6,430 nucleotides of DNA from positions 1 to 6,430 of the forward strand of contig NZ_LLZG01000127.1 in NCBI RefSeq assembly GCF_001509475.1. Reading direction: 5' to 3'. This document shows, one piece after another, positions 1 through 4,780 of this stretch (its first letter is position 1; each line of letters opens with the position of its first letter). This DNA is from Streptomyces regalis. GTDB taxonomy: Bacteria; Actinomycetota; Actinomycetes; Streptomycetales; Streptomycetaceae. Under the pieces are notes generated by a model, which saw only the letters and a list, made by a program, of their open reading frames with translations, had not been told where the DNA came from and searched no databases. The position numbers and the translations under genes were made by a program.

Positions 1-59
1 ACCCGCGCGAACAGCTCCCACAACTCGTCCGGCACCAGCCGCTCAACGATCCCTGCCAC
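1..59 (-). CDS. IS5-family transposase, N-terminal fragment (runs off left edge)
   Basis: The minus strand from a GTG at 57-59 reads VAGIVERLVPDELWELFAR and then leaves the window. This closely resembles the start of the IS5-like transposases common in Streptomyces, which begin with an (M)AGIVERLVPDELWELF motif and go on to a DDE catalytic core. Only about 19 residues are visible, so the catalytic residues and the completeness of the transposase cannot be judged. The frame is open upstream of the GTG as well (reading LIWLGKLPV), so a slightly earlier start is possible. The enzyme would cut and join the ends of its own element. The family call is from remembered consensus, not from a search. 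Confidence 0.72.
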   Translation of the reverse strand, partial: MAGIVERLVPDELWELFAR

Positions 60-96
60 GACCGGCAGCTTACCCAGCCAAATGAGATGACGTCTA
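1..96 (-). mobile_element. End of an IS5-like insertion sequence (putative boundary near 76-96)
   Basis: The transposase start lies only about 37 bases from a point where a different, apparently genuine reading frame (95-190, minus) stops looking like protein. On the minus strand the junction reads TTAGACGTCATCTCATTTGG. This would fit a terminal inverted repeat next to a TTA target trinucleotide, as seen for some IS5 subgroups that duplicate TNA. The other end of the element is outside the window, so the repeat and the target duplication cannot be confirmed. The boundary is inferred from position and reading frames. Confidence 0.42.
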
Positions 97-190
97 AGAC
101 GGCCATCTCCCGGCGCGCTCCCGCCGCCCAGCGGTAGTGAGCCCGCACCCGAGTCCCGTCGGCACGCTCGTACTCCTCAATCCAGGGCAA
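95..190 (-). pseudogene. Small basic protein gene, truncated by the IS
   Basis: Starting at TTG 188-190, the minus strand reads MPWIEEYERADGTRVRAHYR and then WAAGARREMAVL before meeting the presumed IS end. The tyrosine, ADGTxVRxHxR and GARRE pattern resembles short arginine-rich hypothetical proteins that I recall from actinomycete genomes and mobile elements. No function is known to me. A purine-rich GGGGGAGG sits seven bases before the TTG and supports this start; no ATG or GTG lies in frame nearby upstream. Beyond about residue 32 the frame stays open to the left edge, but its composition no longer looks like the same protein, which suggests the insertion removed the C-terminus. An overlapping minus-strand ORF (94-291) in another frame is taken to be a shadow. 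Confidence 0.5.
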
Positions 191-369
191 CCTGCTGCCT
201 CCCCCTCGTAGTTGATCCCCGTGCGACAGACCATGCTTGCATCCACCACTGACAACCGGGCAGCACTCCGTGACCTTCGCCCCTGCATCAACTCCCCTGT
301 CTGCCCTCGGCGTTGAGGGAGTTGACCGGCCAGGTGGCCGAGTGGACGGCTCGTGTCTGGGTGCCTCGG
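191..369. other. Intergenic stretch between the kinase and the truncated small gene
   Basis: No convincing gene is seen here on either strand. Apart from the ribosome binding site for the TTG start, it holds only a minor GGCC-AGGT-GGCC repeat near 327-338. No clear promoter for the small gene was found, so it may be transcribed from the kinase upstream of it. Confidence 0.4.
198..205 (-). promoter_or_regulatory. Ribosome binding site deciding a TTG start
   Basis: On the minus strand GGGGGAGG is followed by seven bases (CAGCAGG) and then TTG at 188-190. It is one of the best Shine-Dalgarno matches in the window and is the main reason for choosing this rare start for the small truncated gene. 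Confidence 0.5.
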
Positions 370-903
370 TCAGCGGTCCACAGCGGGCAGGTGGGCCAGG
401 CCGGTGTCGAGCAGGATGCGGTCGACCGTCTCCTCAAGGGTGCTGTCGGCGCCGATGACGGTCTCGGTGCCGCCGGGCAGCAGATCGCGCGGCCGGTACC
501 AGTCGCGCAGCTGCGACTCGTTGACGTCGTCGGCGATCGGCTTGGTGGCATGCCGGGCGAGGGTTTCGCCGAACGGGACATCCAGGTAGTAGCTGTGGGT
601 CGGGATCCGGTGGTCGGCGCGCAACTGGTCGAGCATGTCGCCGTAGCGGTCGGCATAGAGGATGCCTTCGACCACGACGTGGAACCCTGCGTCCAGGGCG
701 TAGCGGGCCGTCAGGTCGATCAGGCCGATGTTCGCCGCTCCCGGCCGGTCCCGTTCGCGGAGCACGATGCGGCGGAGGTTGTCCTGGCCGACCAGGGCCA
801 GGCCGCGGCCGAACCGATCACGCAGGCCAGCCGCGACGGCCGACTTCCCCGAGGCGCTGTTGCCGCGCAGCACGACCAGCCGGGTTCCTTCGGTGCCCAC
901 CAT
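370..903 (-). CDS. P-loop kinase-like protein (AAA/zeta-toxin-type phosphotransferase)
   Basis: From ATG 901-903 this encodes 177 residues. A Walker A motif, GNSASGKS, lies at residues 14-21 directly after a hydrophobic beta strand (RLVVLR). QDNLRR follows at 40-45, a Walker-B-like strand HVVVEG at 75-80, and an arginine-bearing lid-like segment (RDWYRPRDLLPG) at 133-144. This layout matches small cytosolic P-loop kinases of actinomycetes, usually annotated as AAA-family ATPase or kinase and distantly related to zeta toxins and antibiotic phosphotransferases. ATP binding is well supported; the phosphate acceptor is unknown. The frame is open upstream to 1062, but that N-terminal extension is proline/arginine-rich and unlike a conserved domain. 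GTG 904-906 is the main alternative start, seven bases after a TAACGT box. No antitoxin-like gene adjoins it, which weakens a toxin reading. Confidence 0.8.
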   Translation of the reverse strand: MVGTEGTRLVVLRGNSASGKSAVAAGLRDRFGRGLALVGQDNLRRIVLRERDRPGAANIGLIDLTARYALDAGFHVVVEGILYADRYGDMLDQLRADHRIPTHSYYLDVPFGETLARHATKPIADDVNESQLRDWYRPRDLLPGGTETVIGADSTLEETVDRILLDTGLAHLPAVDR

Positions 904-913
904 CACGGCAGCC

Positions 914-919
914 ACGTTA
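914..919 (-). promoter_or_regulatory. Possible -10 box (TAACGT) for leaderless transcription of the kinase
   Basis: On the minus strand TAACGT fits the actinobacterial TANNNT -10 consensus and stands seven bases before GTG 904-906 (ten before ATG 901-903). No clear Shine-Dalgarno lies before either start, so a leaderless or near-leaderless transcript is plausible. No good -35 hexamer is visible 17-18 bases further upstream. The call is weak because such hexamers arise by chance. Confidence 0.3.
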
Positions 920-997
920 CCGACGGCCGGGGACAGCACCTGTGGCGTTCCAGAGCCGCGGCGGCGGGGACGCCAGGCCGAGGGAGGCAACTCGTGA

Positions 998-1014
998 ACG
1001 AGGTCTGACCTCGT
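998..1014. repeat. Inverted repeat ACGAGGT-CTG-ACCTCGT
   Basis: A perfect seven-base inverted repeat with a three-base centre lies about 95 bases upstream of the kinase start in the divergent intergenic region. It could be an operator for a dimeric regulator or a small RNA hairpin. The sequence alone does not show which gene it would control. Confidence 0.4.
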
Positions 1015-1230
1015 CGGCGGGCCAGGAGGACGACGTCGCCAAGAGCCGGGGGCCGGGGGCAAGCCGGCTCGCCTTCACCACGGCGTCCCGAACGGTATTG
1101 CCCGACACGCTCCTCAGGGCGAACCGATTCCGGCTCGGATCATGTCCGACGTGGGCCGGGAGGCAAGCTGCTCAGCCCGCGGTTGCACAAGGCCGGTCAG
1201 GCTTGGTGTCACTGCGGGCAGTTTCGAAGG

Positions 1231-1258
1231 TTTCCGTTCTTCGGGGGGAGAACGGGGA
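1231..1258 (+). repeat. Hairpin upstream of the sigma operon
   Basis: TTTCCGTTCT pairs with AGAACGGGGA across an eight-base loop (TCGGGGGG). This gives a ten-pair stem if two G-U pairs near its base are allowed, seven of the pairs being a perfect inverted repeat (1234-1240 with 1249-1255). It lies about 70 bases before ATG 1327. It could act as a terminator or attenuator in the leader or as an operator. No U-tract follows, so intrinsic termination is not assured. Confidence 0.42.
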
Positions 1259-1273
1259 GGGGTCGGCCGTCGA

Positions 1274-1294
1274 GTAGGTGAAGGCGCCACCTAC
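1274..1294. promoter_or_regulatory. Operator-like inverted repeat GTAGGTG-N7-CACCTAC
   Basis: Two perfect seven-base arms flank a seven-base spacer (AAGGCGC) 32 bases upstream of ATG 1327. The arm and spacer geometry suits a dimeric DNA-binding repressor or activator sited at the operon promoter. No regulator gene is present beside it other than the sigma operon itself. Function is inferred from symmetry and position. Confidence 0.42.
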
Positions 1295-1326
1295 GCGCCA
1301 CTGAACCCCGACGGAGACCAACTCAC

Positions 1327-1632
1327 ATGACGTCGTCCTTGGACTGGGCCGGACTTGTTTCGGCTGTAACGGCCACCGCGCAGGCGGCGGCCGTCATGGT
1401 GCACGTGCACTGGGACCGGCGGCTACGCGGTCTCAGGACGACGGAGGACAAAGACTGCCGCCGCATGCCCCACCACGGCAAAGCCTCCATGCCCGGCACT
1501 CGTGCGGTCCACGTACAGGCCAGCACCGCAAGCCGCGCCCGTACGTCGGTCACGCTGGTCATCCTCGTGGACGGCAGAGCCGACGGTGCGTGCCCGTCTT
1601 CGCTGCCCGCGAAGGGATACCGCCCGTGGTAG
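1327..1632 (+). CDS. Small hypothetical protein upstream of the sigma factor
   Basis: This 101-residue ORF starts at ATG 1327 with GGAG ten bases upstream (1313-1316) and ends at TAG 1630-1632, overlapping the preferred sigma-factor start (GTG 1626) by seven bases. That overlap suggests translational coupling and is the best argument that it is real. Third-position GC is high but below that of the neighbouring genes. The N-terminus (LDWAGLVSAVTATAQAAAVM) is hydrophobic and could be one weak membrane segment or an amphipathic helix; the rest is basic with scattered histidine and cysteine. I recognise no domain. It may be a small regulator of the downstream sigma factor, or a non-coding leader with a chance ORF. 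Confidence 0.42.
   Translation: MTSSLDWAGLVSAVTATAQAAAVMVHVHWDRRLRGLRTTEDKDCRRMPHHGKASMPGTRAVHVQASTASRARTSVTLVILVDGRADGACPSSLPAKGYRPW
1611..1617 (+). promoter_or_regulatory. Ribosome binding site deciding the sigma-factor start
   Basis: GAAGGGA is followed by eight bases and then GTG at 1626-1628. The longer alternative start, GTG 1590, has no purine-rich sequence before it. This places the start at 1626, within the last codons of the small upstream ORF. Confidence 0.6.
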
Positions 1633-2243
1633 CGGGCGAAGCGGCAGCGGAGCGCTCCGCCCCCGCTGATGGGCAGCCCTCCGCGTGGACGGAGGTGGAC
1701 CTGGGCAAGAGGCTGCTGGACTACTACGACACGTTCATGGCTCAGGAGACGCAGTTCCTGCGCAGCATGTGCAACGGCAAGCTCTCGGAGCAGGCCTGCG
1801 AGGACATTGCCCAAGAGGCGTTTTTGAGAGTGGTGAGGAAGGTCGCAGCCGCACAGCTGGAACCCGACGTGAAAATCGGGGCCTACCTGCGCACGACCTC
1901 ATGGAATCTGGCAGTCGACACGCTGCGCGCCCAGAAGCGGACCGATCTGACGGATGACACCGCACTTGTGGCGGCGCCCAACCCGCAAAGTGAGGACATC
2001 GACCCGCTGAAGGAGCTGGTCCGGCCCGCGATCGAGGCGATGCCGCTCAGCAGGCGCCGCACGATCGTGCAGCTGCAGAGCCAGGGTCTCGACGACGCAC
2101 AGATCTCCGCGGCGCTGGGCATAGCCCCGGACCGGATCCACAAGGACCGGTACGCAGCCGTCAGCGAGTTGCGCAATGAGCTGGGCAAATTCATCCGGGA
2201 TGGGCACCGCAAGAAGACACAACGCGCGAAGAAGGACAGGTGA
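1626..2243 (+). CDS. Sigma-70-family RNA polymerase sigma factor (short, ECF-like)
   Basis: From GTG 1626 the product has 205 residues, the usual size for two-domain sigma factors. Region 2 spans roughly residues 36-104, with the core-binding stretch CEDIAQEAFLRVVRKV and the -10-recognition helix GAYLRTTSWNLAVDTLRAQKR. Region 4 spans about 133-185, with PAIEAMPLSRRRTIVQLQSQ and a helix-turn-helix at DDAQISAALGIAPDRIHKDRYAAV that would read the -35 element. No region 1.1 or 3 is seen, as in ECF sigma factors. The lysine/arginine-rich tail (HRKKTQRAKKDR) is unusual. It should direct core RNA polymerase to a specific promoter set; the signal is unknown. The downstream gene overlaps its stop codon by four bases (GTGA), so the two are probably translated together in fixed ratio. 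A longer GTG 1590 start would add 12 residues. Confidence 0.86.
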   Translation: MVAGEAAAERSAPADGQPSAWTEVDLGKRLLDYYDTFMAQETQFLRSMCNGKLSEQACEDIAQEAFLRVVRKVAAAQLEPDVKIGAYLRTTSWNLAVDTLRAQKRTDLTDDTALVAAPNPQSEDIDPLKELVRPAIEAMPLSRRRTIVQLQSQGLDDAQISAALGIAPDRIHKDRYAAVSELRNELGKFIRDGHRKKTQRAKKDR

Positions 2244-2974
2244 CGGTTGTGCGCCGCTTCACTGAGGGCAGCGGCGGCCGCCCGACGCCGGCGGTACCGG
2301 CCGAGCTGCTGACGCTCATGGACAAGCTCGCCGGGCCCCCCGATGTCTGGGATCGCCCCGATGGCGACTTCGGCCCCCTGAGCGACCTGTACGAGCTGGA
2401 CATCGAGGCGCGCCAGGAGGCGAACTCGTTGTACCGGATCGGCTCCAAGGCACTGAGCCGCGACGAGCTGTCCACGGCCGCTGACTTGCTGGGATCGGCG
2501 GCCGCCGCCGGTCATCCTGGCGCCCTGTTCCGGCTCGCTCTGGTCGCGCTCCGCTCCGGTAAGGACTGGATCGACAACGCGTGGTTCCTCGTCGCCGAAG
2601 CCGCTCGGCACGGGCACGGTGACGCCCAGCGGCTGCTCACCGCGCCAGCGAGCTGCCGCCCCTCCCCCGCCGGCAGCGCCCCACTGATCGAGGACACTTC
2701 GTTCTTCGAGGAGGTGCGTCTCCTGCTCGGAGTTGCCCTACCCCTTATCGAGCCAACTCCACCCGGCGCCTCGCCAGCTCCGGGTCAGCGGCCCGATACG
2801 CCAGACATCTGCCACGCGACGGACACAGACAGCCCAACGGCCGCGTCCGGGCCCGCCCTCGTCCCGCCCACACGTCACGGGCCGGTACCGCCCCCGGATC
2901 ACACACCAAACCGGAAGCGAGCGCACCTGACCGCACTGGCCGGGGGTCTGCCCCTGTCGGTTCCGGACATGTAG
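2240..2974 (+). CDS. Sel1/TPR-like repeat protein, likely partner of the sigma factor
   Basis: The product has 244 residues from GTG 2240, whose TG is shared with the sigma-factor TGA. GTG 2249 is an alternative with better spacing to upstream AGG. Residues 45-135 are helical: LYRIGSKALSRDELSTAADL, then LLGSAAAAGHPGALFRLALV and WFLVAEAARHGHGDAQRLL. The alanine/glycine pattern AAxxGHxxAxxxLA fits one or two Sel1-like or TPR repeats, which act as protein-interaction scaffolds. From about residue 172 to the end the protein is proline-, serine- and threonine-rich and probably disordered. There is no signal peptide or membrane segment, so it should be cytosolic. Its overlap with the sigma gene suggests that it binds or modulates that sigma factor, but no zinc anti-sigma motif (HxxxCxxC) is present. 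The low-complexity tail could also reflect a shifted C-terminus. Confidence 0.74.
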   Translation: MTVVRRFTEGSGGRPTPAVPAELLTLMDKLAGPPDVWDRPDGDFGPLSDLYELDIEARQEANSLYRIGSKALSRDELSTAADLLGSAAAAGHPGALFRLALVALRSGKDWIDNAWFLVAEAARHGHGDAQRLLTAPASCRPSPAGSAPLIEDTSFFEEVRLLLGVALPLIEPTPPGASPAPGQRPDTPDICHATDTDSPTAASGPALVPPTRHGPVPPPDHTPNRKRAHLTALAGGLPLSVPDM

Positions 2975-3640
2975 CCGCCGCCCCTGCGTCCACGCACGCC
3001 CGCTCGCCGCCCGGTGCCAGTGCTGCACAGCCCGGACGTGGAACCGTCCAGACCGGTGCCTTCCATGGCGGCCTGGATCAGACTGCCGAGTCGATCAAGG
3101 TGCGTAGCGGCACCTCCCGGGCAGGGGCCGTCGACATCGCGCGCTCTGCACGACGCAGGCCGTTGACGCAGTCGCCGCGCGGACCGATGCCGACTGGCAG
3201 CATCTGCGTTTCGTCGTCCCGGTGCTCCACCATGGAAGGGCCGGCCGCTGCGGGCGCGGAGTAGGACGCCCGACGGGCAGATGCCGAGGTACGGGGCGAT
3301 GGTGGCAGCGGCGGTCGCGGACTGAAGGTAGTTGGTGGCACGGCGGAAGTGGAACAGGGGTTGATGACACTGGTGTGGTCCAAGGCATCGCCCTCAAACT
3401 GCTGGCCGAGTTGGGGTGGGGCGGCTACGGGGCCGACGATGTTGACCCAGCGTGTGCAGCTTGCCACCGGCCGAGGGCGGCCCGCCCACAGCCGTCCTCG
3501 GCGTCCCAGGCCACGCACCTGGGACGCCAGAGGGCAGCAGCCCAGGGCCGCTGCCCGCAGGGAGCCGAGGCGCGCGTACACACGCTCTGCCGAAACTCTC
3601 AGCGGGTCACCGGCATAATCGGCACGGTCGCAGCAGCAGG
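2975..3640. other. Gene-poor region with traces of a decayed minus-strand ORF
   Basis: No intact gene is supported. On the minus strand one frame reads WVNIVGPVAAPPQLGQQFEG to about 3357. The neighbouring frame then reads LFHFRRATNYLQSATAAATI to about 3250, and the first frame resumes with MVEHRDDETQMLPVGIGPRG and ends at 3078. A single C lost from the run at 3357-3360 would join the first two parts. This looks like a frameshifted gene remnant, but I do not recognise the family and the reading could be chance in high-GC DNA. Plus-strand ORFs over the same bases have no ribosome binding site or motif. A strong hairpin lies at 3500-3528. Confidence 0.3.
3500..3528. terminator. Strong hairpin, terminator-like
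   Basis: GGCGTCCCAGG and CCTGGGACGCC form a perfect 11-pair stem around a seven-base loop (CCACGCA). There is no T-tract on either side, as is common for actinomycete terminators. It lies 525 bases after the Sel1-like gene and 126 bases before the nuclease start, so it could insulate the nuclease from upstream transcription. An operator role is also possible. Confidence 0.45.
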
Positions 3641-3642
3641 AC

Positions 3643-3647
3643 AGGAG
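3643..3647 (+). promoter_or_regulatory. Ribosome binding site for the nuclease gene (TTG start)
   Basis: AGGAG is followed by six bases and TTG at 3654-3656, in frame with the nuclease N-terminus. The alternative ATG 3687-3689 has no purine-rich sequence before it. A CATAAT hexamer at 3614-3619 could be a -10 box, but no matching -35 was found. Confidence 0.4.
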
Positions 3648-3653
3648 CCCGGT

Positions 3654-4318
3654 TTGGTCAGCACGCCCGACGTCCCCGGTCCGTCCATGGACGCCATCCC
3701 GACCCGCTACGGCGACACCACGTTCCGCTCCCGGCTCGAAGCCGCTGGGCCGCCACCCTCGACGGCAACGACATCCGGTGGGAGTACGAACCCGAGACGA
3801 TCACCCTGGACTCCGGCACCCTCTACCTCCCCGACTTCTGGCTGCCCGAACTCGGCACCTGGATCGAGGTCAAAGGCCCCGGCATACCGCGTACCGAGAA
3901 AACGGAGGAACTGGCCCGCACCCGCGCCTGCCGGTGCGAAGGCTCCTGCACCTGCCGGTGGCCCGGAGGCGAGTTCGTCCTCCTCGGCAAGCCGTCCCTG
4001 GCCCCCGACTGGAACGAACCCGGCCACCGCCCCCGCAGCGGCTACGCGAACTGGGCAACCCCCTTCGGGCTGACCGCATACTTCGTGACCTGCCGCACGT
4101 GCACACGGGCGCAGTGGATCACCCTCCGGCGGCCGTGGCGCTGCCGCGCCTGCCAGGCACTGCTGGAGAGAGAACAGGTCCACCGGCCCGTCGACCGGTT
4201 CGTCCGCTTCGTCGAGACCGCCACCGGCACGGGTCTCTTCGCGATGCCCGACCTGGGCGGACCCTTCACTGACGCGGAACTCGGCGTTCCTGGCGCCGGA
4301 GAAGACGATGTGCTGTGA
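3654..4318 (+). pseudogene. PD-(D/E)XK-type nuclease with cysteine clusters, frameshifted
   Basis: The N-terminus is read in one frame from TTG 3654 or ATG 3687 (MDAIPTRYGDTTFRSRLEA). The rest is read in the next frame (RWAATLDGNDIRWEYEPETI onward) to TGA 4316-4318. Restoring one C at GAAGCC-GCTGG (3738-3748) joins them into FRSRLEARWAATLD, which matches a phage- and actinomycete-associated family with an RSRLEARWA signature. Catalytic-type residues follow: P-D at 3830-3835 (YLPDF), then E and K in WIEVKG at 3866-3874, the D...ExK pattern of restriction-like nucleases. A CxCxxxxCxC cluster lies at about 3929-3955. A CxxC-13-CxxC zinc-ribbon motif has cysteine codons at 4091, 4100, 4142 and 4151. 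The repaired protein would be about 210-221 residues. As written it cannot be made whole, so it is a pseudogene or a sequencing error. The role is probably DNA cleavage in mobile-element or phage biology, which is inferred. Confidence 0.68.
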
Positions 4319-4321
4319 TCA

Positions 4322-4355
4322 GGGCGGCCCACCCAGGCTGGGTACACAGCCGCCC
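4322..4355. terminator. Terminator-like nested hairpin after the nuclease
   Basis: GGGCGGC (4322-4328) pairs with GCCGCCC (4349-4355). Inside this, ACCCA (4331-4335) pairs with TGGGT (4339-4343) around GGC. It starts four bases after the nuclease stop codon, the expected place for a rho-independent terminator without a U-tract. It also faces the convergent minus-strand remnant and could serve both directions. Confidence 0.5.
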
Positions 4356-4387
4356 GGCACAGGACAACTGATGCGCCTCTCGCCGGC

Positions 4388-4447
4388 CACACCCCCACAC
4401 CCATGCCTTACCCTCACCGATCCACAGACCCCAACTCCAACCCCCCT
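4388..4447 (-). repeat. G-rich tract on the minus strand (C-rich on plus)
   Basis: This short stretch between convergent genes is strongly asymmetric. The plus strand has C-runs of 5, 3, 3, 4 and 6 at 4392, 4400, 4411, 4429 and 4441. The complementary G-runs are separated by 3, 8, 15 and 8 bases, longer than a canonical quadruplex allows in part. It probably lies just beyond the 3' end of the decayed minus-strand gene. Confidence 0.35.
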
Positions 4448-4456
4448 ACTTCCTGC

Positions 4457-4780
4457 GAGTTCGGGAAACGTCTCCTCCCACACCCCACGCACGAACCGGC
4501 TGATCAGCCGCCTCAGCACCGGCCACTGCGCAATCAGCAGGCCCCTGTTGGGGAACGAAACCACGTCCTCGCACTGCCCCTCGGCAAGCACGGTCCGATA
4601 CAGGCTCATCCGCGCTTGGACTGGTCCAGGGGAAAACTGCTGCGCCCCGACCGGACCACGTGCAGCGGCAGGTCGACTATGCCGCTGGAGGGACGGGCCA
4701 GGCCTTTCAGTTGCGGGCAGACGGCTGCGGTAGCGATTGCGCAGCACCACACCGGCGTCGATCGACGGCGGTGTTCCCGG
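4457..4780 (-). pseudogene. Conserved actinomycete hypothetical protein, broken by two single-base indels
   Basis: Three blocks in two frames fit one protein. Frame A gives PPSIDAGVVLRNRYRSRLPA (to about 4710). Frame B gives LKGLARPSSGIVDLPLHVVR and SGRSSFPLDQSKR (about 4706-4612). Frame A resumes at ATG 4607-4609 with MSLYRTVLAEGQCEDVVSFP, NRGLLIAQWPVLRRLISRFV and RGVWEETFPEL. One extra A at GCAACTG and one missing base at AAGCGC-GGATG would restore a single frame. The blocks resemble a conserved Streptomyces hypothetical family with the VDLPLHVVWSG and MSLYRTVLAEGQ motifs; I know no function. The true start is unclear. After FPEL the frame continues to a TGA at 4319-4321 through a G-rich, non-protein-like stretch, so the original C-terminus is probably also altered. 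Alternatively only the 4607-4609 start is used. Confidence 0.52.

Larger units (their letters stand above)
904..1326. other. Divergent intergenic region with inverted repeats
   Basis: This region separates the minus-strand kinase from the plus-strand sigma operon. ORFs in it (942-1277 plus, 917-1108 minus, and the upstream extension of the kinase) have no recognisable motif, no ribosome binding site and overlap each other, so no gene is called. It contains three inverted repeats at 998-1014, 1231-1258 and 1274-1294, listed separately. Divergent promoters are expected here, but no confident -35/-10 pair for the plus strand was found. Confidence 0.5.

Noticed and set aside
313..1008. Long plus-strand ORF of 231 residues
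   Set aside because: It lies antisense to the kinase, has no ribosome binding site or domain motif, and is a typical shadow in high-GC DNA. The minus strand carries the clear Walker A motif.
942..1277. Plus-strand ORF of 111 residues in the intergenic region
   Set aside because: It has no ribosome binding site or motif, its composition is unconvincing, and it overlaps other equally weak ORFs.
1590..1625. Longer sigma-factor N-terminus from GTG 1590
   Set aside because: There is no Shine-Dalgarno before GTG 1590, while GTG 1626 has GAAGGGA at eight-base spacing.
1883..2617. Minus-strand ORF of 244 residues
   Set aside because: It is antisense to the sigma factor and Sel1-like genes, whose domains are clear.
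3059..3239. Ten-base inverted copies CCTTCCATGG and CCATGGAAGG about 160 bases apart
   Set aside because: The core CCATGG is itself palindromic, so the match is short and likely chance. No element lies between them.
3738..3748. Programmed ribosomal frameshift in the nuclease gene
   Set aside because: No X-XXY-YYZ slippery heptamer or clear downstream pseudoknot is seen. A lost C is simpler.
4498..4509. Twelve-base palindrome GGCTGATCAGCC
   Set aside because: It falls within the coding blocks of the decayed minus-strand gene and is probably a codon-driven coincidence.
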